A stretch of 64,000 nucleotides of DNA from Granulicatella sp041433555 (GCF_041433555.1 NZ_JAPWBR010000003.1:1-64000); one strand, 5' to 3'. Counted from the first letter of the stretch, positions 49,731 to 57,825 are shown. Numbers and translations are program-made. The notes: generated by a model from the letters alone, not told the origin.

Positions 49731-50684
49731 CTATCCCTCCTCTACAAAAGCTGATAGTTCTTCTAATAGTTCTTCTAATAGTTCTTCTTTATCTTTTGAA
49801 TTCTCTAATAAATTCACCCAACGAATTTGCGGTAGTCGATTTCTAAACCACGTTAATTGTCGTTTGGCGTATCGTCTTGAGTTTTGTTGAATGGTCGAAA
49901 TAATCGCCTCACGCGACTGTTCCCCTTCAAAATACGGAATCCATTCCTTATATCCAATTCCACTAATCGATTGGATATCTAGACCTTTTGATTTTTCGTA
50001 AAGGTCTCTTGCTTCTTCTTCAAGACCAGCCTCACTCATCAGTTCTACACGCAAATTGATGCGCTCATATAGAAGTGCTCTATCGGTATTTAAACCAATA
50101 ATAAACGCATCATAGTGCGGCGTCTTTTGAATTTCTAGGCTTGAAAACTTCTTACCGGTCGCATGAATCACTTCTAGCGCACGAATCACCCGTCTAGGAT
50201 TATTGACCGAGATCTTTGCAGCGGCTTCTGGATCTACGGCATTCAATTCATTCCAAAGAACCTCAGAGCCTTTATCTTCCAGTTCTTTTTCTTTTAATAA
50301 ACGATAGTCTGAATCATTCGACCCTTCGCCACTATAATGAAATCCATATAATAGACCTTCGATATAGAGTCCTGTTCCACCAACGATAATCGGTAGTTTT
50401 CCACGACTCGTAATGTCTGCAATAGCTGCTTCTGCCTTCTCTTTAAAGTCACTTGCAGTAAAAGGTTCATCCCACTCACAAATATCGAGCAAGTGGTGAG
50501 GAACGCCTTCTTTTTCTTCCTCAGTAACTTTTGCTGTCCCAATATCAAGACCTTTATACACTTGAAGCGAGTCTCCATTAATGATTTCGCCATTGAAGTG
50601 TTTTGCTAGTTCAATACTGAGAGCTGTTTTTCCTACCGCAGTTGGTCCCACGATTATAATAATTTTTGGTAGCTTATCGCTCAT
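49731..50684 (-). CDS. miaA: tRNA dimethylallyltransferase
   Basis: A 317-residue enzyme that prenylates A37 of tRNAs reading UNN codons, using DMAPP. The P-loop IVGPTAVGKTALSIELA, the NGDSLQVYKGLDIGTAK substrate segment and VGGTGLYIEGLLYG are present. The extreme C-terminus contains a tandem LLEE repeat (KEELLEELLEELSAF) encoded by three 12-bp DNA repeats. The start overlaps the preceding phosphodiesterase gene by 11 bases. Confidence 0.95.
   Translation of the reverse strand: MSDKLPKIIIIVGPTAVGKTALSIELAKHFNGEIINGDSLQVYKGLDIGTAKVTEEEKEGVPHHLLDICEWDEPFTASDFKEKAEAAIADITSRGKLPIIVGGTGLYIEGLLYGFHYSGEGSNDSDYRLLKEKELEDKGSEVLWNELNAVDPEAAAKISVNNPRRVIRALEVIHATGKKFSSLEIQKTPHYDAFIIGLNTDRALLYERINLRVELMSEAGLEEEARDLYEKSKGLDIQSISGIGYKEWIPYFEGEQSREAIISTIQQNSRRYAKRQLTWFRNRLPQIRWVNLLENSKDKEELLEELLEELSAFVEEG
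49754..49788 (-). repeat. Three tandem 12-bp repeats in the miaA 3' end
   Basis: The unit ATAGTTCTTCTA (plus strand) occurs at 49754, 49766 and 49778 (last copy one base short). It encodes repeated Leu-Leu-Glu-Glu in frame. Copy-number change would alter the length of the MiaA tail without breaking the frame. Confidence 0.85.
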
Positions 50685-51402
50685 AGTTCTCCTTTAATTG
50701 TAACGCCTTTTCCGGATAGTCAGTAAAAATAGCTTCAATCTGTAGTTCAAAGCAACGGTTAATGTCTTTATCTTCATTCACGGTCCAAACACGTAAAGGC
50801 AACTGATTCTTATTCCATTCAAGCGTCCAATCGAGCAACTTCAAGTCAGGATGATACGATTCTTTTTTAAGCATGGCATCCCCTTTATTTGCCCACTCTT
50901 CTGACTCAAAGAGAAGCCCAATTTCTTGAGAAGGATTTGCTTGTTTCAGTTCAACTAGTGTATAAGGATTAAAACTTGAATAGACAATGGCAAATGGCCA
51001 ATCCTTAGTACTTTGCAATGCTAGACATTTCTCAACGAGACCTTCATATTGAATAACATCTGTTTTTAACTCAATATTTAATTGACCATTGAAACCTAGC
51101 TCTTTCAGCAATAGGAGTACTTCTTCAAGAGATGGAATCTTCTCGCCGGCAAACGTCTCATTAAACCAACTCCCTGCATCCATTGCTTTAATTTCTGCAA
51201 GCGTTAGGTTTCTAATTTCTCCAGTTCCGTTGGTTGTACGATCAACCGTTTCATCATGAATCACAACTAAATGTCCATCCTTTGTTAAATGGACATCGAG
51301 TTCAATACCGTCACTTCCCACACGCACTGCTCCCTTAAATGAAGCAAGTGTGTTTTCCGGATGAGTCCCTTTACTTCCTCTATGTGCAAAGATTTTTGTC
51401 AT
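50674..51402 (-). CDS. Glycerophosphodiester phosphodiesterase
   Basis: A 242-residue GDPD-family enzyme releasing glycerol-3-phosphate from deacylated phospholipids. Family motifs: FAHRGSKGTHPENTLASF (catalytic His), GIELDVHLTKDGHLVVIHDETVDRTTNGTG (E, D and H metal ligands). No signal peptide, so cytosolic. It overlaps recN by four bases (ATGA) and miaA by 11 bases, so it is tightly coupled in the operon. Confidence 0.94.
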   Translation of the reverse strand: MTKIFAHRGSKGTHPENTLASFKGAVRVGSDGIELDVHLTKDGHLVVIHDETVDRTTNGTGEIRNLTLAEIKAMDAGSWFNETFAGEKIPSLEEVLLLLKELGFNGQLNIELKTDVIQYEGLVEKCLALQSTKDWPFAIVYSSFNPYTLVELKQANPSQEIGLLFESEEWANKGDAMLKKESYHPDLKLLDWTLEWNKNQLPLRVWTVNEDKDINRCFELQIEAIFTDYPEKALQLKENYER

Positions 51403-53111
51403 TTGCGTTCACCTTCTGCTCGTGTATCATTTTCCTGCTTAATTGCGTTTGAAATTTGTAATAATTCTTTTGCATTTTCAAGTGTTAATGCGGTAATTGT
51501 CGTACCTGAAAGCATACGTGCAATTTCTTCAGTACGCTCTGCTTCGCCCATTACTTTAAGAATCGTATGCGTACGTTCGCCTTCTTCCACTTTTTCAATA
51601 TGAATATGCGTATCCGCCATGTTTGCCACTTGTGGTAAATGCGTAATACTCAACACTTGAGCGTATTCTGAAATGTAGTGCATCTTCGAAGCAATCGCCT
51701 GCGCCACACGTCCGCTGACACCCGTATCCACTTCGTCAAAAATAATCGTTCCAACGAGTTGTTCTTTCGTGAAGATGGATTTCATCGCTAATGTAATACG
51801 CGACAATTCCCCACCGGAAACAATCTTGCTAAGAGGTTTTAATGGTTCCCCTTTATTCGTTGAAATATAAAACTCAACAATGTCAATTCCTGTTTCGAGT
51901 AATGCTTCCGAAGTCTTAAATTGGATGGCAAATTGCGCATTCTCCATGTAGAGACCGTGCAATTCACTCACAATATCTGATTCTAAGCGTTTGGCTACTT
52001 TACGACGAATACTTGAAATCTTCTCTGCAATCCCAAAGGCTTCAAGAGTGACCTGCTTCAACACTTTTTCTGTTTCAGCAATCAATGCTTCTTTATTTTC
52101 AATCTTATTCAAAGCATCTCTTGCTTTATCTTGGAAGGCTAGAATCTCTTCTGCATCATCCCCATATTTACGTTTTAATTGATAGTAAACATCGAGACGT
52201 TCTTCGATAAACGCCAGGCGTTCTTCATCAAATTCAGCATTTTCAATTTCATGACGAATCGCACTCGCGGCATCTTGTAATTGATAGTAAGCCTCGCTCA
52301 TTTGTGTAGAGAGTGTCTTAAAGCTTGTTGAAATCAACTCTAGGCTTTCCACTTCACGTGTCGCTTCTCCGATGGCATCGACGCTTGAATATTCTTCCCC
52401 TTCAAGAGCAGCAAGAGCTGTTTGAAGTGCCGTTTGGATTTTTTGGAAGTGCGTGAAGTATTCTTTTTCTTCACTTAATTGTTCTTCCTCACCCACATAA
52501 ATATTGGCTTCTTCGATTTCTTGCAATTGGAATTTCAACATATCTACGCGTTGTGCATCTTCTTTTTCTGCTGTTTGAAGCGCTCTGAGTTCTTGTTTTG
52601 CAGCAACCACTTTGTCGTACGCCTCGTCATATTCAGCTATTAAATCGCCCATTTGATGGTGTGCAAACTCATCTAATAACCCTAAATGTTTCTCTTCGTT
52701 TAATAAAAGAAAATGCTCATTTTGGCCATGAATATCGATTAAATAAGGTCCGATTTGTTTAAGGAGCGCCACTGTGGCTAACTGTCCATTAATACGACAG
52801 TTTGATTTCCCATTTTGCAATAGTTCACGTTGAATCATTAATTCGTCTTCAATAACTTCAACCCCGAATTCTTGCAGCTTTTCAACAACGGCTGGATCCT
52901 CAATTCGGAATACCCCTTGAATCAAGGACTTTTCTTCACCATAACGAATCATTTCGAGCGATGCACGTTCACCAATTAATAGGCCCACCGCATCAATAAT
53001 AATCGATTTACCAGCGCCCGTTTCCCCGGTTAAAACCGTCATCCCTTTTTCAAACGTACACTGAACTTCTTCGATAATGGCAAAATTCTTAATATAAATC
53101 TCTTGAATCAA
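51399..53111 (-). CDS. recN: DNA repair protein RecN
   Basis: An SMC-like ATPase of 570 residues acting early in double-strand break repair. Walker A is LTGETGAGKSIIIDAVGLLIG near the N-terminus; the coiled coils lie about 150-370; signature IVSGGELSRITLAMK and Walker B TIIFDEVDTGVSG follow. I place the start at the TTG of 53111, giving IQEIYIKNFAIIEE as the usual RecN opening, with AAAGGG eight bases upstream; the GTG at 53120 has no spacing to a ribosome site. argR, often found between tlyA and recN, is absent here. Confidence 0.94.
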   Translation of the reverse strand: MIQEIYIKNFAIIEEVQCTFEKGMTVLTGETGAGKSIIIDAVGLLIGERASLEMIRYGEEKSLIQGVFRIEDPAVVEKLQEFGVEVIEDELMIQRELLQNGKSNCRINGQLATVALLKQIGPYLIDIHGQNEHFLLLNEEKHLGLLDEFAHHQMGDLIAEYDEAYDKVVAAKQELRALQTAEKEDAQRVDMLKFQLQEIEEANIYVGEEEQLSEEKEYFTHFQKIQTALQTALAALEGEEYSSVDAIGEATREVESLELISTSFKTLSTQMSEAYYQLQDAASAIRHEIENAEFDEERLAFIEERLDVYYQLKRKYGDDAEEILAFQDKARDALNKIENKEALIAETEKVLKQVTLEAFGIAEKISSIRRKVAKRLESDIVSELHGLYMENAQFAIQFKTSEALLETGIDIVEFYISTNKGEPLKPLSKIVSGGELSRITLAMKSIFTKEQLVGTIIFDEVDTGVSGRVAQAIASKMHYISEYAQVLSITHLPQVANMADTHIHIEKVEEGERTHTILKVMGEAERTEEIARMLSGTTITALTLENAKELLQISNAIKQENDTRAEGERK

Positions 53112-53123
53112 GTTCGTCACCCT

Positions 53124-53939
53124 TTACTTTTTTAATCGTTGCGCTTCTTTAACCGTCTCACGCGCGAGTTCTTCAAACGAATGAACCTCACTAGGAGCCG
53201 TATTTTTCAAATGCGCTAAAAATTCAATATTCCCACTTCCACCAGTGATTGGTGAATACGTTACTTTTTCGACAGTGAATCCAATTTGTTCACTGAAGCT
53301 TAAAATATCTACTAATACATCTTCATGTACTTTTGGATCGCTGACAATTCCTTTTTTCCCGATGCGTTCACGACCTGCTTCGAATTGCGGTTTAATCAAT
53401 ACAAGCACGTCTCCGCCTTCTTTTAGAATTGGTTTTAATGGCGGTAAAATAAGCTTTAATGAGATAAAAGATACATCAATCGAAGCTACATCTGGTTGTC
53501 CTTTTGTGAAATCATCTGGAGTTGCGAAACGGAAATTCATACGCTCCATGACAACGACACGCTCATCTTGGCGAAGTTTATAGTCTAATTGGTTATACCC
53601 CACATCGAGTGCATAACTTTGTTTAGCACCGTTTTGTAAGGCCGCGTCAGTAAATCCACCAGTCGAAGCACCGATATCTAATAAAATCTTTCCATCGACA
53701 CTGACATCGAATTCTTTTAAAGCTTTTTCTAATTTCAAACCGCCACGAGACACATATTTCAACGGTTCACCTTTAATCATTAATGAACTCGTCACAGGAA
53801 TTTTCTCCCCTGGTTTATCGTATCGGTTATGATTTACCGCATCCACGATTTGTCCAGCCATGACAAGTCGTTTTGCTTTTTCTCTGGAATCTGTCAATCC
53901 CTGTTGGACGACTAGAATATCCACACGTTCTTTTTCCAT
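53124..53939 (-). CDS. tlyA: TlyA-family rRNA 2'-O-methyltransferase / hemolysin-like
   Basis: A 271-residue protein with an N-terminal S4 RNA-binding domain (about 5-65, RVDILVVQQGLTDSREKAKRL) and a FtsJ-type Rossmann methyltransferase domain (LLDIGASTGGFTDAALQNGA; VASIDVSFISLKLILPPL). Family members methylate 16S/23S rRNA ribose; the hemolysin label is historical. It lies between ispA and recN as in most Firmicutes. Confidence 0.94.
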   Translation of the reverse strand: MEKERVDILVVQQGLTDSREKAKRLVMAGQIVDAVNHNRYDKPGEKIPVTSSLMIKGEPLKYVSRGGLKLEKALKEFDVSVDGKILLDIGASTGGFTDAALQNGAKQSYALDVGYNQLDYKLRQDERVVVMERMNFRFATPDDFTKGQPDVASIDVSFISLKLILPPLKPILKEGGDVLVLIKPQFEAGRERIGKKGIVSDPKVHEDVLVDILSFSEQIGFTVEKVTYSPITGGSGNIEFLAHLKNTAPSEVHSFEELARETVKEAQRLKK

Positions 53940-53948
53940 TTGTTACTC

Positions 53949-54827
53949 CTATATTTCTAAATACGTTAAAAATTCAACGAGTAGCGCCTTTGTTTGTTGA
54001 TTTGCTGGTGTAAACTCAACTTCCTCTAACGTACGCTTACAAGACGAAATTTCGCTTGCTAAGGCATCTTTTGCGCCTTCTACTCCTAAGAGACTAGGAT
54101 ACGTATTTTTACTAAGTTCTGAATCCTTACCTGTTTCTTTACCAGTTTGCTCACTTGTCCAGCACACATCTTGCAAGTCGTTTTGAATTTGGAATGCTAG
54201 GCCAAAGTGAGTCGCATATGAAACAAAAGCTTCTTTCATCTTCGCATCATCGATAAATAGATTTCCAAGACGAACAGCAGCTAGTAATAACTCGCCTGTT
54301 TTCTCACGATGGATTTCTTTCATTTGTTCCAAAGTAATCGTCACTTCTTCACTAGCAATATCTTTCATTTGCCCTGAAATCATGCCACTCATACCAGAAG
54401 CTGTTGATAAAATCTTCACGGCTTCCACTAACTGATTCGCTTCTAAATTAGCATTCGCAGCAACCTCAAATGCTAATGTAAGTAATGCATCCCCTGCTAA
54501 AATCGCAGTCGCTTCGTCAAACGCCTTATGCACAGTTGGACGGCCACGACGCAGGTCATCATCATCCATTCCTGGTAAGTCATCATGAATCAGAGAATAC
54601 GTATGAATCATCTCTAATGCACATGCTAAGTCTAATGCTGCTTTATTTCTCGATGTACCAGAAGCCCCAACTGCTAGTGTTAAAAGCGGTCTAATACGTT
54701 TCCCACCGGATTGAACCGCGTATAGCATCGCTTCTTTTAGGCGTGAATCTGAAGTTCTTTTTTCAATCAGCTGCGTTAAATGAAGTGCTACGTCTTGTTG
54801 AAGTTGTTGAATAACATCCTTCACCAT
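53949..54827 (-). CDS. ispA: Polyprenyl (farnesyl-type) diphosphate synthase
   Basis: A 292-residue isoprenyl chain-elongating enzyme that supplies farnesyl diphosphate for undecaprenyl carrier and quinone-type lipids. The first aspartate-rich motif is SLIHDDLPGMDDDDLRRGRP. The second is FQIQNDLQDV, where the usual first Asp of DDxxD is Asn, an unusual change. The start at 54827 lies five bases past the xseB stop, with AAAGAGG nine bases upstream. The order xseA-xseB-ispA-tlyA-recN is the classical Firmicutes arrangement. Confidence 0.93.
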   Translation of the reverse strand: MVKDVIQQLQQDVALHLTQLIEKRTSDSRLKEAMLYAVQSGGKRIRPLLTLAVGASGTSRNKAALDLACALEMIHTYSLIHDDLPGMDDDDLRRGRPTVHKAFDEATAILAGDALLTLAFEVAANANLEANQLVEAVKILSTASGMSGMISGQMKDIASEEVTITLEQMKEIHREKTGELLLAAVRLGNLFIDDAKMKEAFVSYATHFGLAFQIQNDLQDVCWTSEQTGKETGKDSELSKNTYPSLLGVEGAKDALASEISSCKRTLEEVEFTPANQQTKALLVEFLTYLEI

Positions 54828-54831
54828 ACGA

Positions 54832-55044
54832 CTATGCCTCTTTTCCTTCTGCATTCACTGTAATCATTGCACGAACGGTTTCTTCGGCTTTTGTCAATGT
54901 TTCATTACATAACTGGCTTAATTCCATTCCTTCTTTAAATTTATCAAGCGCTTCGTCTAAAGGAACATTTCCGCTTTCTAATTGGCGCACGATTTGTTCT
55001 AAGGCACCCATTGCTTCTTCGAATTTCATTTCTTTTTTAGCCAT
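54832..55044 (-). CDS. xseB: Exodeoxyribonuclease VII small subunit
   Basis: A 70-residue helical subunit of exonuclease VII. It shows the standard short sequence KFEEAMGALEQIVRQLESGNVPLDEALDKFKEGMEL, a two-helix hairpin. The start codon overlaps the xseA stop by one base, ensuring coupled translation of the one large, several small subunit complex. Confidence 0.95.
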   Translation of the reverse strand: MAKKEMKFEEAMGALEQIVRQLESGNVPLDEALDKFKEGMELSQLCNETLTKAEETVRAMITVNAEGKEA

Positions 55045-56378
55045 TATAAACTCTCCTTATTTTTTGCTGTGACAGTAGCATTCACTAAACCATCACTGAG
55101 TCTGATTTCAATTGGTTGTTTTTCTTCAATTTGGTCAATAGATTTTACGATATCGCCGTCTTTAAATACGATACCGTAACCACGTGTCATAATCTTTAAT
55201 GGACTGAGTAAATCTAATTTCTCCACTAATTGTTGGAATCTGATTTGCTTATCTTGCAAGTAATTTTGATTGCTATCAACTAATTGCTTATGCAACCATT
55301 CGAGTTTTTGCTTTTGTTGAATTAAGATTTGTTCTGGCGACACTAATTGCAGGCGGTGCGTAAATTGCATCGACTGTTGTTTTGCCAAGTGAAGTCTTTG
55401 TTGCATGCCTTGCATCAATTTTAATCGCAGTTGATCGACTTGTTGCGCATAGACTTCATACATCCGCTCTGGTTTTACAAAAATACCAGATTTCTCTAGC
55501 TTACTTAATAACTCCTTACGAGTATTCAACTGATTAAGCATCGTGGTTTGCAAACGTCCTGTTAAATTTCCAAGTGTTAAATGAATGTCATTTAAGACCG
55601 GCGTTGCAAGTTCTGCTGCGGCAGTTGGTGTCGCTGCACGTTGGTCAGAAGCAAAGTCTGTTAAGGTCGTATCTGTTTCATGCCCCACACTTGAAATGAT
55701 TGGGAGGGAGAATGAAGCAACGCGTCTAACGACTGGTTCTTCATTAAAGGCCCACAAGTCTTCGATGGAACCACCACCACGACCAATGATAACCACATCG
55801 GCATCCGACTGTTCTACTAAGTCCAAGTTTTTAAGAATGCTTGGAACTGCGTGTACTCCTTGTACCACGGTTGGATATAACACGAGTTGTGCGATTGGAA
55901 AACGTCGAGCAACTGTTGTTTGAATATCACGGATAACTGCACCTGTATCACTCGTTAAAATCGCAATTTTCTTTGGAAATACGGGAATTGGTTTCTTCGG
56001 TCCAGCAAATACGCCTTCTTCAGTTAACTTCTTCTTCAACTGTTCGTAAGCTTGATAAAGTGCCCCAACACCATCTGGTTCCATATGCTCGATAATCATT
56101 TGGTATTTCCCAGATTTCTCATAGACCGTAACGCGCCCAATCACAAGAACCTTCATTCCTTCTTCTGGTTGGAATTGAATTTTCTTATAGGCACCTTGGA
56201 ACATCGTTGCTGCGATAATCGCATTTTCATCTTTTAAGTTGAAATACTTATGCACACTATTTTTATTAAAGTTCGAAATTTCTCCCGTCAAATAAACGCG
56301 GTCTAAGTGCGGATCACGGTCAAATTTAGTTTTTATATACTTCGTCAACGCGGTGACGGTTAAGTATTCTTGTTCCAT
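55044..56378 (-). CDS. xseA: Exodeoxyribonuclease VII large subunit
   Basis: A 444-residue catalytic subunit degrading single-stranded DNA. An N-terminal OB fold (about 1-105, YLTGEISNF..., HKYFNLKDENAII) precedes the nuclease core with TSDTGAVIRDIQTT, IIGRGGGSIEDLWAFNEE and SVGHETDTTLTDFASDQRAATPTAAAE. A coiled-coil C-terminal region (about 270-390) binds XseB. Three bases after folD stop. Confidence 0.95.
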   Translation of the reverse strand: MEQEYLTVTALTKYIKTKFDRDPHLDRVYLTGEISNFNKNSVHKYFNLKDENAIIAATMFQGAYKKIQFQPEEGMKVLVIGRVTVYEKSGKYQMIIEHMEPDGVGALYQAYEQLKKKLTEEGVFAGPKKPIPVFPKKIAILTSDTGAVIRDIQTTVARRFPIAQLVLYPTVVQGVHAVPSILKNLDLVEQSDADVVIIGRGGGSIEDLWAFNEEPVVRRVASFSLPIISSVGHETDTTLTDFASDQRAATPTAAAELATPVLNDIHLTLGNLTGRLQTTMLNQLNTRKELLSKLEKSGIFVKPERMYEVYAQQVDQLRLKLMQGMQQRLHLAKQQSMQFTHRLQLVSPEQILIQQKQKLEWLHKQLVDSNQNYLQDKQIRFQQLVEKLDLLSPLKIMTRGYGIVFKDGDIVKSIDQIEEKQPIEIRLSDGLVNATVTAKNKESL

Positions 56379-56381
56379 GTC

Positions 56382-57230
56382 CTACCCCTTCTTACTTTTT
56401 GCATTTTTAACGGTTTGCGCTAGTAACATCGCAATGGTCATTGGACCTACGCCACCAGGCACTGGTGTAATCGCACTTGTGAGTGGCGCCACTTCTTCAA
56501 ATAAGACGTCTCCACAAAGTTTTCCTTCCTCATTACGGTTAATGCCGACATCAATGACAACGGCCCCTTCTTTTACGAAGACTTTTGTAACAAGACCAGC
56601 TTTTCCTACGGCACTAATCAAAATATCAGCGCGTTTAGCCACTTTTTCTAAATCTTTAGTACGGCTATGACAAACTGTCACTGTCGCACCGTGATTCAAC
56701 CCTAGCAATGCCATTGGACGGCCGACAATTGTACTTTGGCCGATAATGACCATCTCTTTTCCAACAAGGTCGATATCATATTCTTTGAAGAACTCCATGA
56801 TTCCTTGTGGTGTACATGGAACAATCGATTCATCCTTTTGTAGTAACTTCCCTAAGTTCACTGGATGGAACCCGTCCACATCTTTTTCAGGAACAATCGC
56901 TTCTAAGACTGCATCTGTATCGATATGTTTTGGCAGAGGCAATTGCACTAAAATCCCATGGACGCTAGCATCATGGTTGAGTGTATTCACGTATTCTAAT
57001 AGTTCTTCTTGTGTTGTTTCTTCACTGAGGCGAATCACGTTTGAATGAATGCCTACTTCTGTTGCTGCACGTTCTTTGTTACGCACGTACACTTGGCTAG
57101 CTGGGTCTTCTCCAACGAGAATGACCGTTAGCGAAGGTGTGACTCCACTCTTGGAAAGCTGTTGCACTTCCTCTTTTAGTTCTTCTCTTATTTTTCCAGC
57201 TAATGCTTTCCCATCTAGAATTTGCGTCAT
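56382..57230 (-). CDS. folD: Bifunctional methylenetetrahydrofolate dehydrogenase/cyclohydrolase
   Basis: A 282-residue enzyme interconverting one-carbon folates for purine and formyl-Met synthesis. The active site Tyr/Lys region is SQVYVRNKERAATEVGI; HGILVQLPLP and the NADP loop IIGQSTIVGRPMALL follow; the C-terminal PVPGGVGPMTIAMLL is invariant. The start at 57230 is fixed by AAGGAGG five bases upstream. First gene of the folD-xseA-xseB-ispA-tlyA-recN-GDPD-miaA-hflX run. Confidence 0.95.
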   Translation of the reverse strand: MTQILDGKALAGKIREELKEEVQQLSKSGVTPSLTVILVGEDPASQVYVRNKERAATEVGIHSNVIRLSEETTQEELLEYVNTLNHDASVHGILVQLPLPKHIDTDAVLEAIVPEKDVDGFHPVNLGKLLQKDESIVPCTPQGIMEFFKEYDIDLVGKEMVIIGQSTIVGRPMALLGLNHGATVTVCHSRTKDLEKVAKRADILISAVGKAGLVTKVFVKEGAVVIDVGINRNEEGKLCGDVLFEEVAPLTSAITPVPGGVGPMTIAMLLAQTVKNAKSKKG

Positions 57231-57306
57231 AGAAGCCTCCTTTTTCAAAAATAATATGTAATGTTGATAAAAATAAAATATGTATGGTGAAATTAACAAA
57301 TGTGTG

Positions 57307-57326
57307 AATTATCATATATGATAATT
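57307..57326. repeat. Perfect 20-bp palindrome upstream of folD
   Basis: AATTATCATATATGATAATT reads the same on both strands. It lies about 75 bases before the folD start. On the minus strand a possible promoter, TTGAAT then 19 bases then TATGAT, puts the -10 inside it. It could be an operator; no regulator can be named. Confidence 0.55.
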
Positions 57327-57376
57327 TTTTAGTGCATTCAATGGGGTGTGACATGACTTAGGCGCGGGGGTTTATT

Positions 57377-57411
57377 GACTTTCTTTTCATCACTCGTGAT
57401 TCAAGAAAGTC
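57377..57411. repeat. Stem-loop D of the nusB-folD array
   Basis: Minus strand GACTTTCTT and AAGAAAGTC (9 bp) enclose ATCAC-ga-GTGAT (5 bp) separated by short internal loops. It is followed on the minus strand by a C-run, not a T-run, so it is not a standard terminator. Confidence 0.7.
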
Positions 57412-57430
57412 TAATAACCTGTGCGAACGC

Positions 57431-57485
57431 AAGACAACGAAGCAGAATATTCTCGCACTGTGAGAATATTCTTAGCTTCTGTCTT
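57431..57485. repeat. Stem-loop C of the nusB-folD array
   Basis: Perfect 11-bp arms AGAATATTCTC and GAGAATATTCT around a seven-base loop (57444-57472), extended outward by GAAGC/GCTTC and AAGACA/TGTCTT with small bulges. Total about 22 paired positions. Confidence 0.85.
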
Positions 57486-57489
57486 TCTG

Positions 57490-57523
57490 CTTCACATCCT
57501 TTATAGTTGAACTCGGGCTCACA
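57490..57523. repeat. Conserved linker repeat, copy 2
   Basis: 34 bp containing CATCCTTTATAGTTGAACTC. It matches the copy at 57641-57674 at 31 positions. A third, more diverged copy (57518-57544, CATCCTGTTTTTAGTTGAGC) overlaps its end. Confidence 0.88.
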
Positions 57524-57543
57524 TCCTGTTTTTAGTTGAGCTC

Positions 57544-57642
57544 GCAATCGTAGAAATGGCGTGCGTTTCCCGAAACATCCGCGGAACGTTTCACGTTCCT
57601 TCCGGTGTTCCGGTCCAACGTTCCATTTCTGAGCGCGATTGC
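57544..57642. repeat. Stem-loop B of the nusB-folD array
   Basis: A large nested structure: GCAATCG/CGATTGC, AGAAATGG/CCATTTCT, CGTT/AACG, and a perfect core GGAACGT-ttc-ACGTTCC. The parts between (CCGAAACATCCG against CGGTGTTCCGG) pair better as RNA because of G-U pairs. Confidence 0.8.
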
Positions 57643-57674
57643 TCACATCCTTTGTAGTTGAACTCGGGCTCACA
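57641..57674. repeat. Conserved linker repeat, copy 1
   Basis: 34 bp containing CATCCTTTGTAGTTGAACTC and ending GGGCTCACA. It separates stem-loops A and B. Confidence 0.88.
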
Positions 57675-57755
57675 GGACTGACGTCCACTTCCTGATATGT
57701 CCGCACGACTCGTTCCGAGTCCCTTGTGGCATATCAGTCCAGTGTTTCAGTCCTG
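57673..57755. repeat. Stem-loop A of the nusB-folD array
   Basis: CAGGACTGA/TCAGTCCTG (9 bp) enclose CACT/AGTG, CTGATATG/CATATCAG (8 bp), CCGCA/TGTGG (with one G-U) and a perfect core GACTCG-ttc-CGAGTC. The three-base loop is the same as in stem-loop B. Confidence 0.82.
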
Positions 57756-57775
57756 AGCGTTCGCCCTCGTATCCT

Positions 57776-57811
57776 TTAAAAAAGAGTCTGAAACTGTTGC
57801 TTCAGACTCTT
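57776..57811 (-). terminator. Intrinsic terminator of nusB
   Basis: Minus strand AAGAGTCTGAA and TTCAGACTCTT pair perfectly over 11 bp with an eight-base loop, followed by TTTT. It lies 15 bases past the nusB stop. Confidence 0.92.
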
Positions 57812-57825
57812 CGTGTAGTAGAATC

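Larger units (their letters stand above)
57231..57825. other. nusB-folD intergenic region with structured repeats
   Basis: About 595 bases without a convincing gene. Nearest folD it is very AT-rich (57231-57330). It then holds a perfect palindrome (57307-57326), one simple hairpin (57377-57411), three large compound stem-loops (57431-57485, 57544-57642, 57673-57755) and, next to nusB, its terminator (57776-57811). A short minus-strand open frame through the array is discussed under rejected items. Confidence 0.7.

Noticed and set aside
57401..57706. Minus-strand open frame of about 101 codons through the stem-loop array
   Set aside because: It runs across all repeats and hairpins, has no ribosome site, and its low-complexity product repeats the linker translation (GCEPEFNYKGCE). 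I take it as a chance frame in structured DNA.
57377..57755. CRISPR array
   Set aside because: Only two good copies of the linker, spacing is irregular, the intervening sequences are themselves palindromic, and no cas genes are near.
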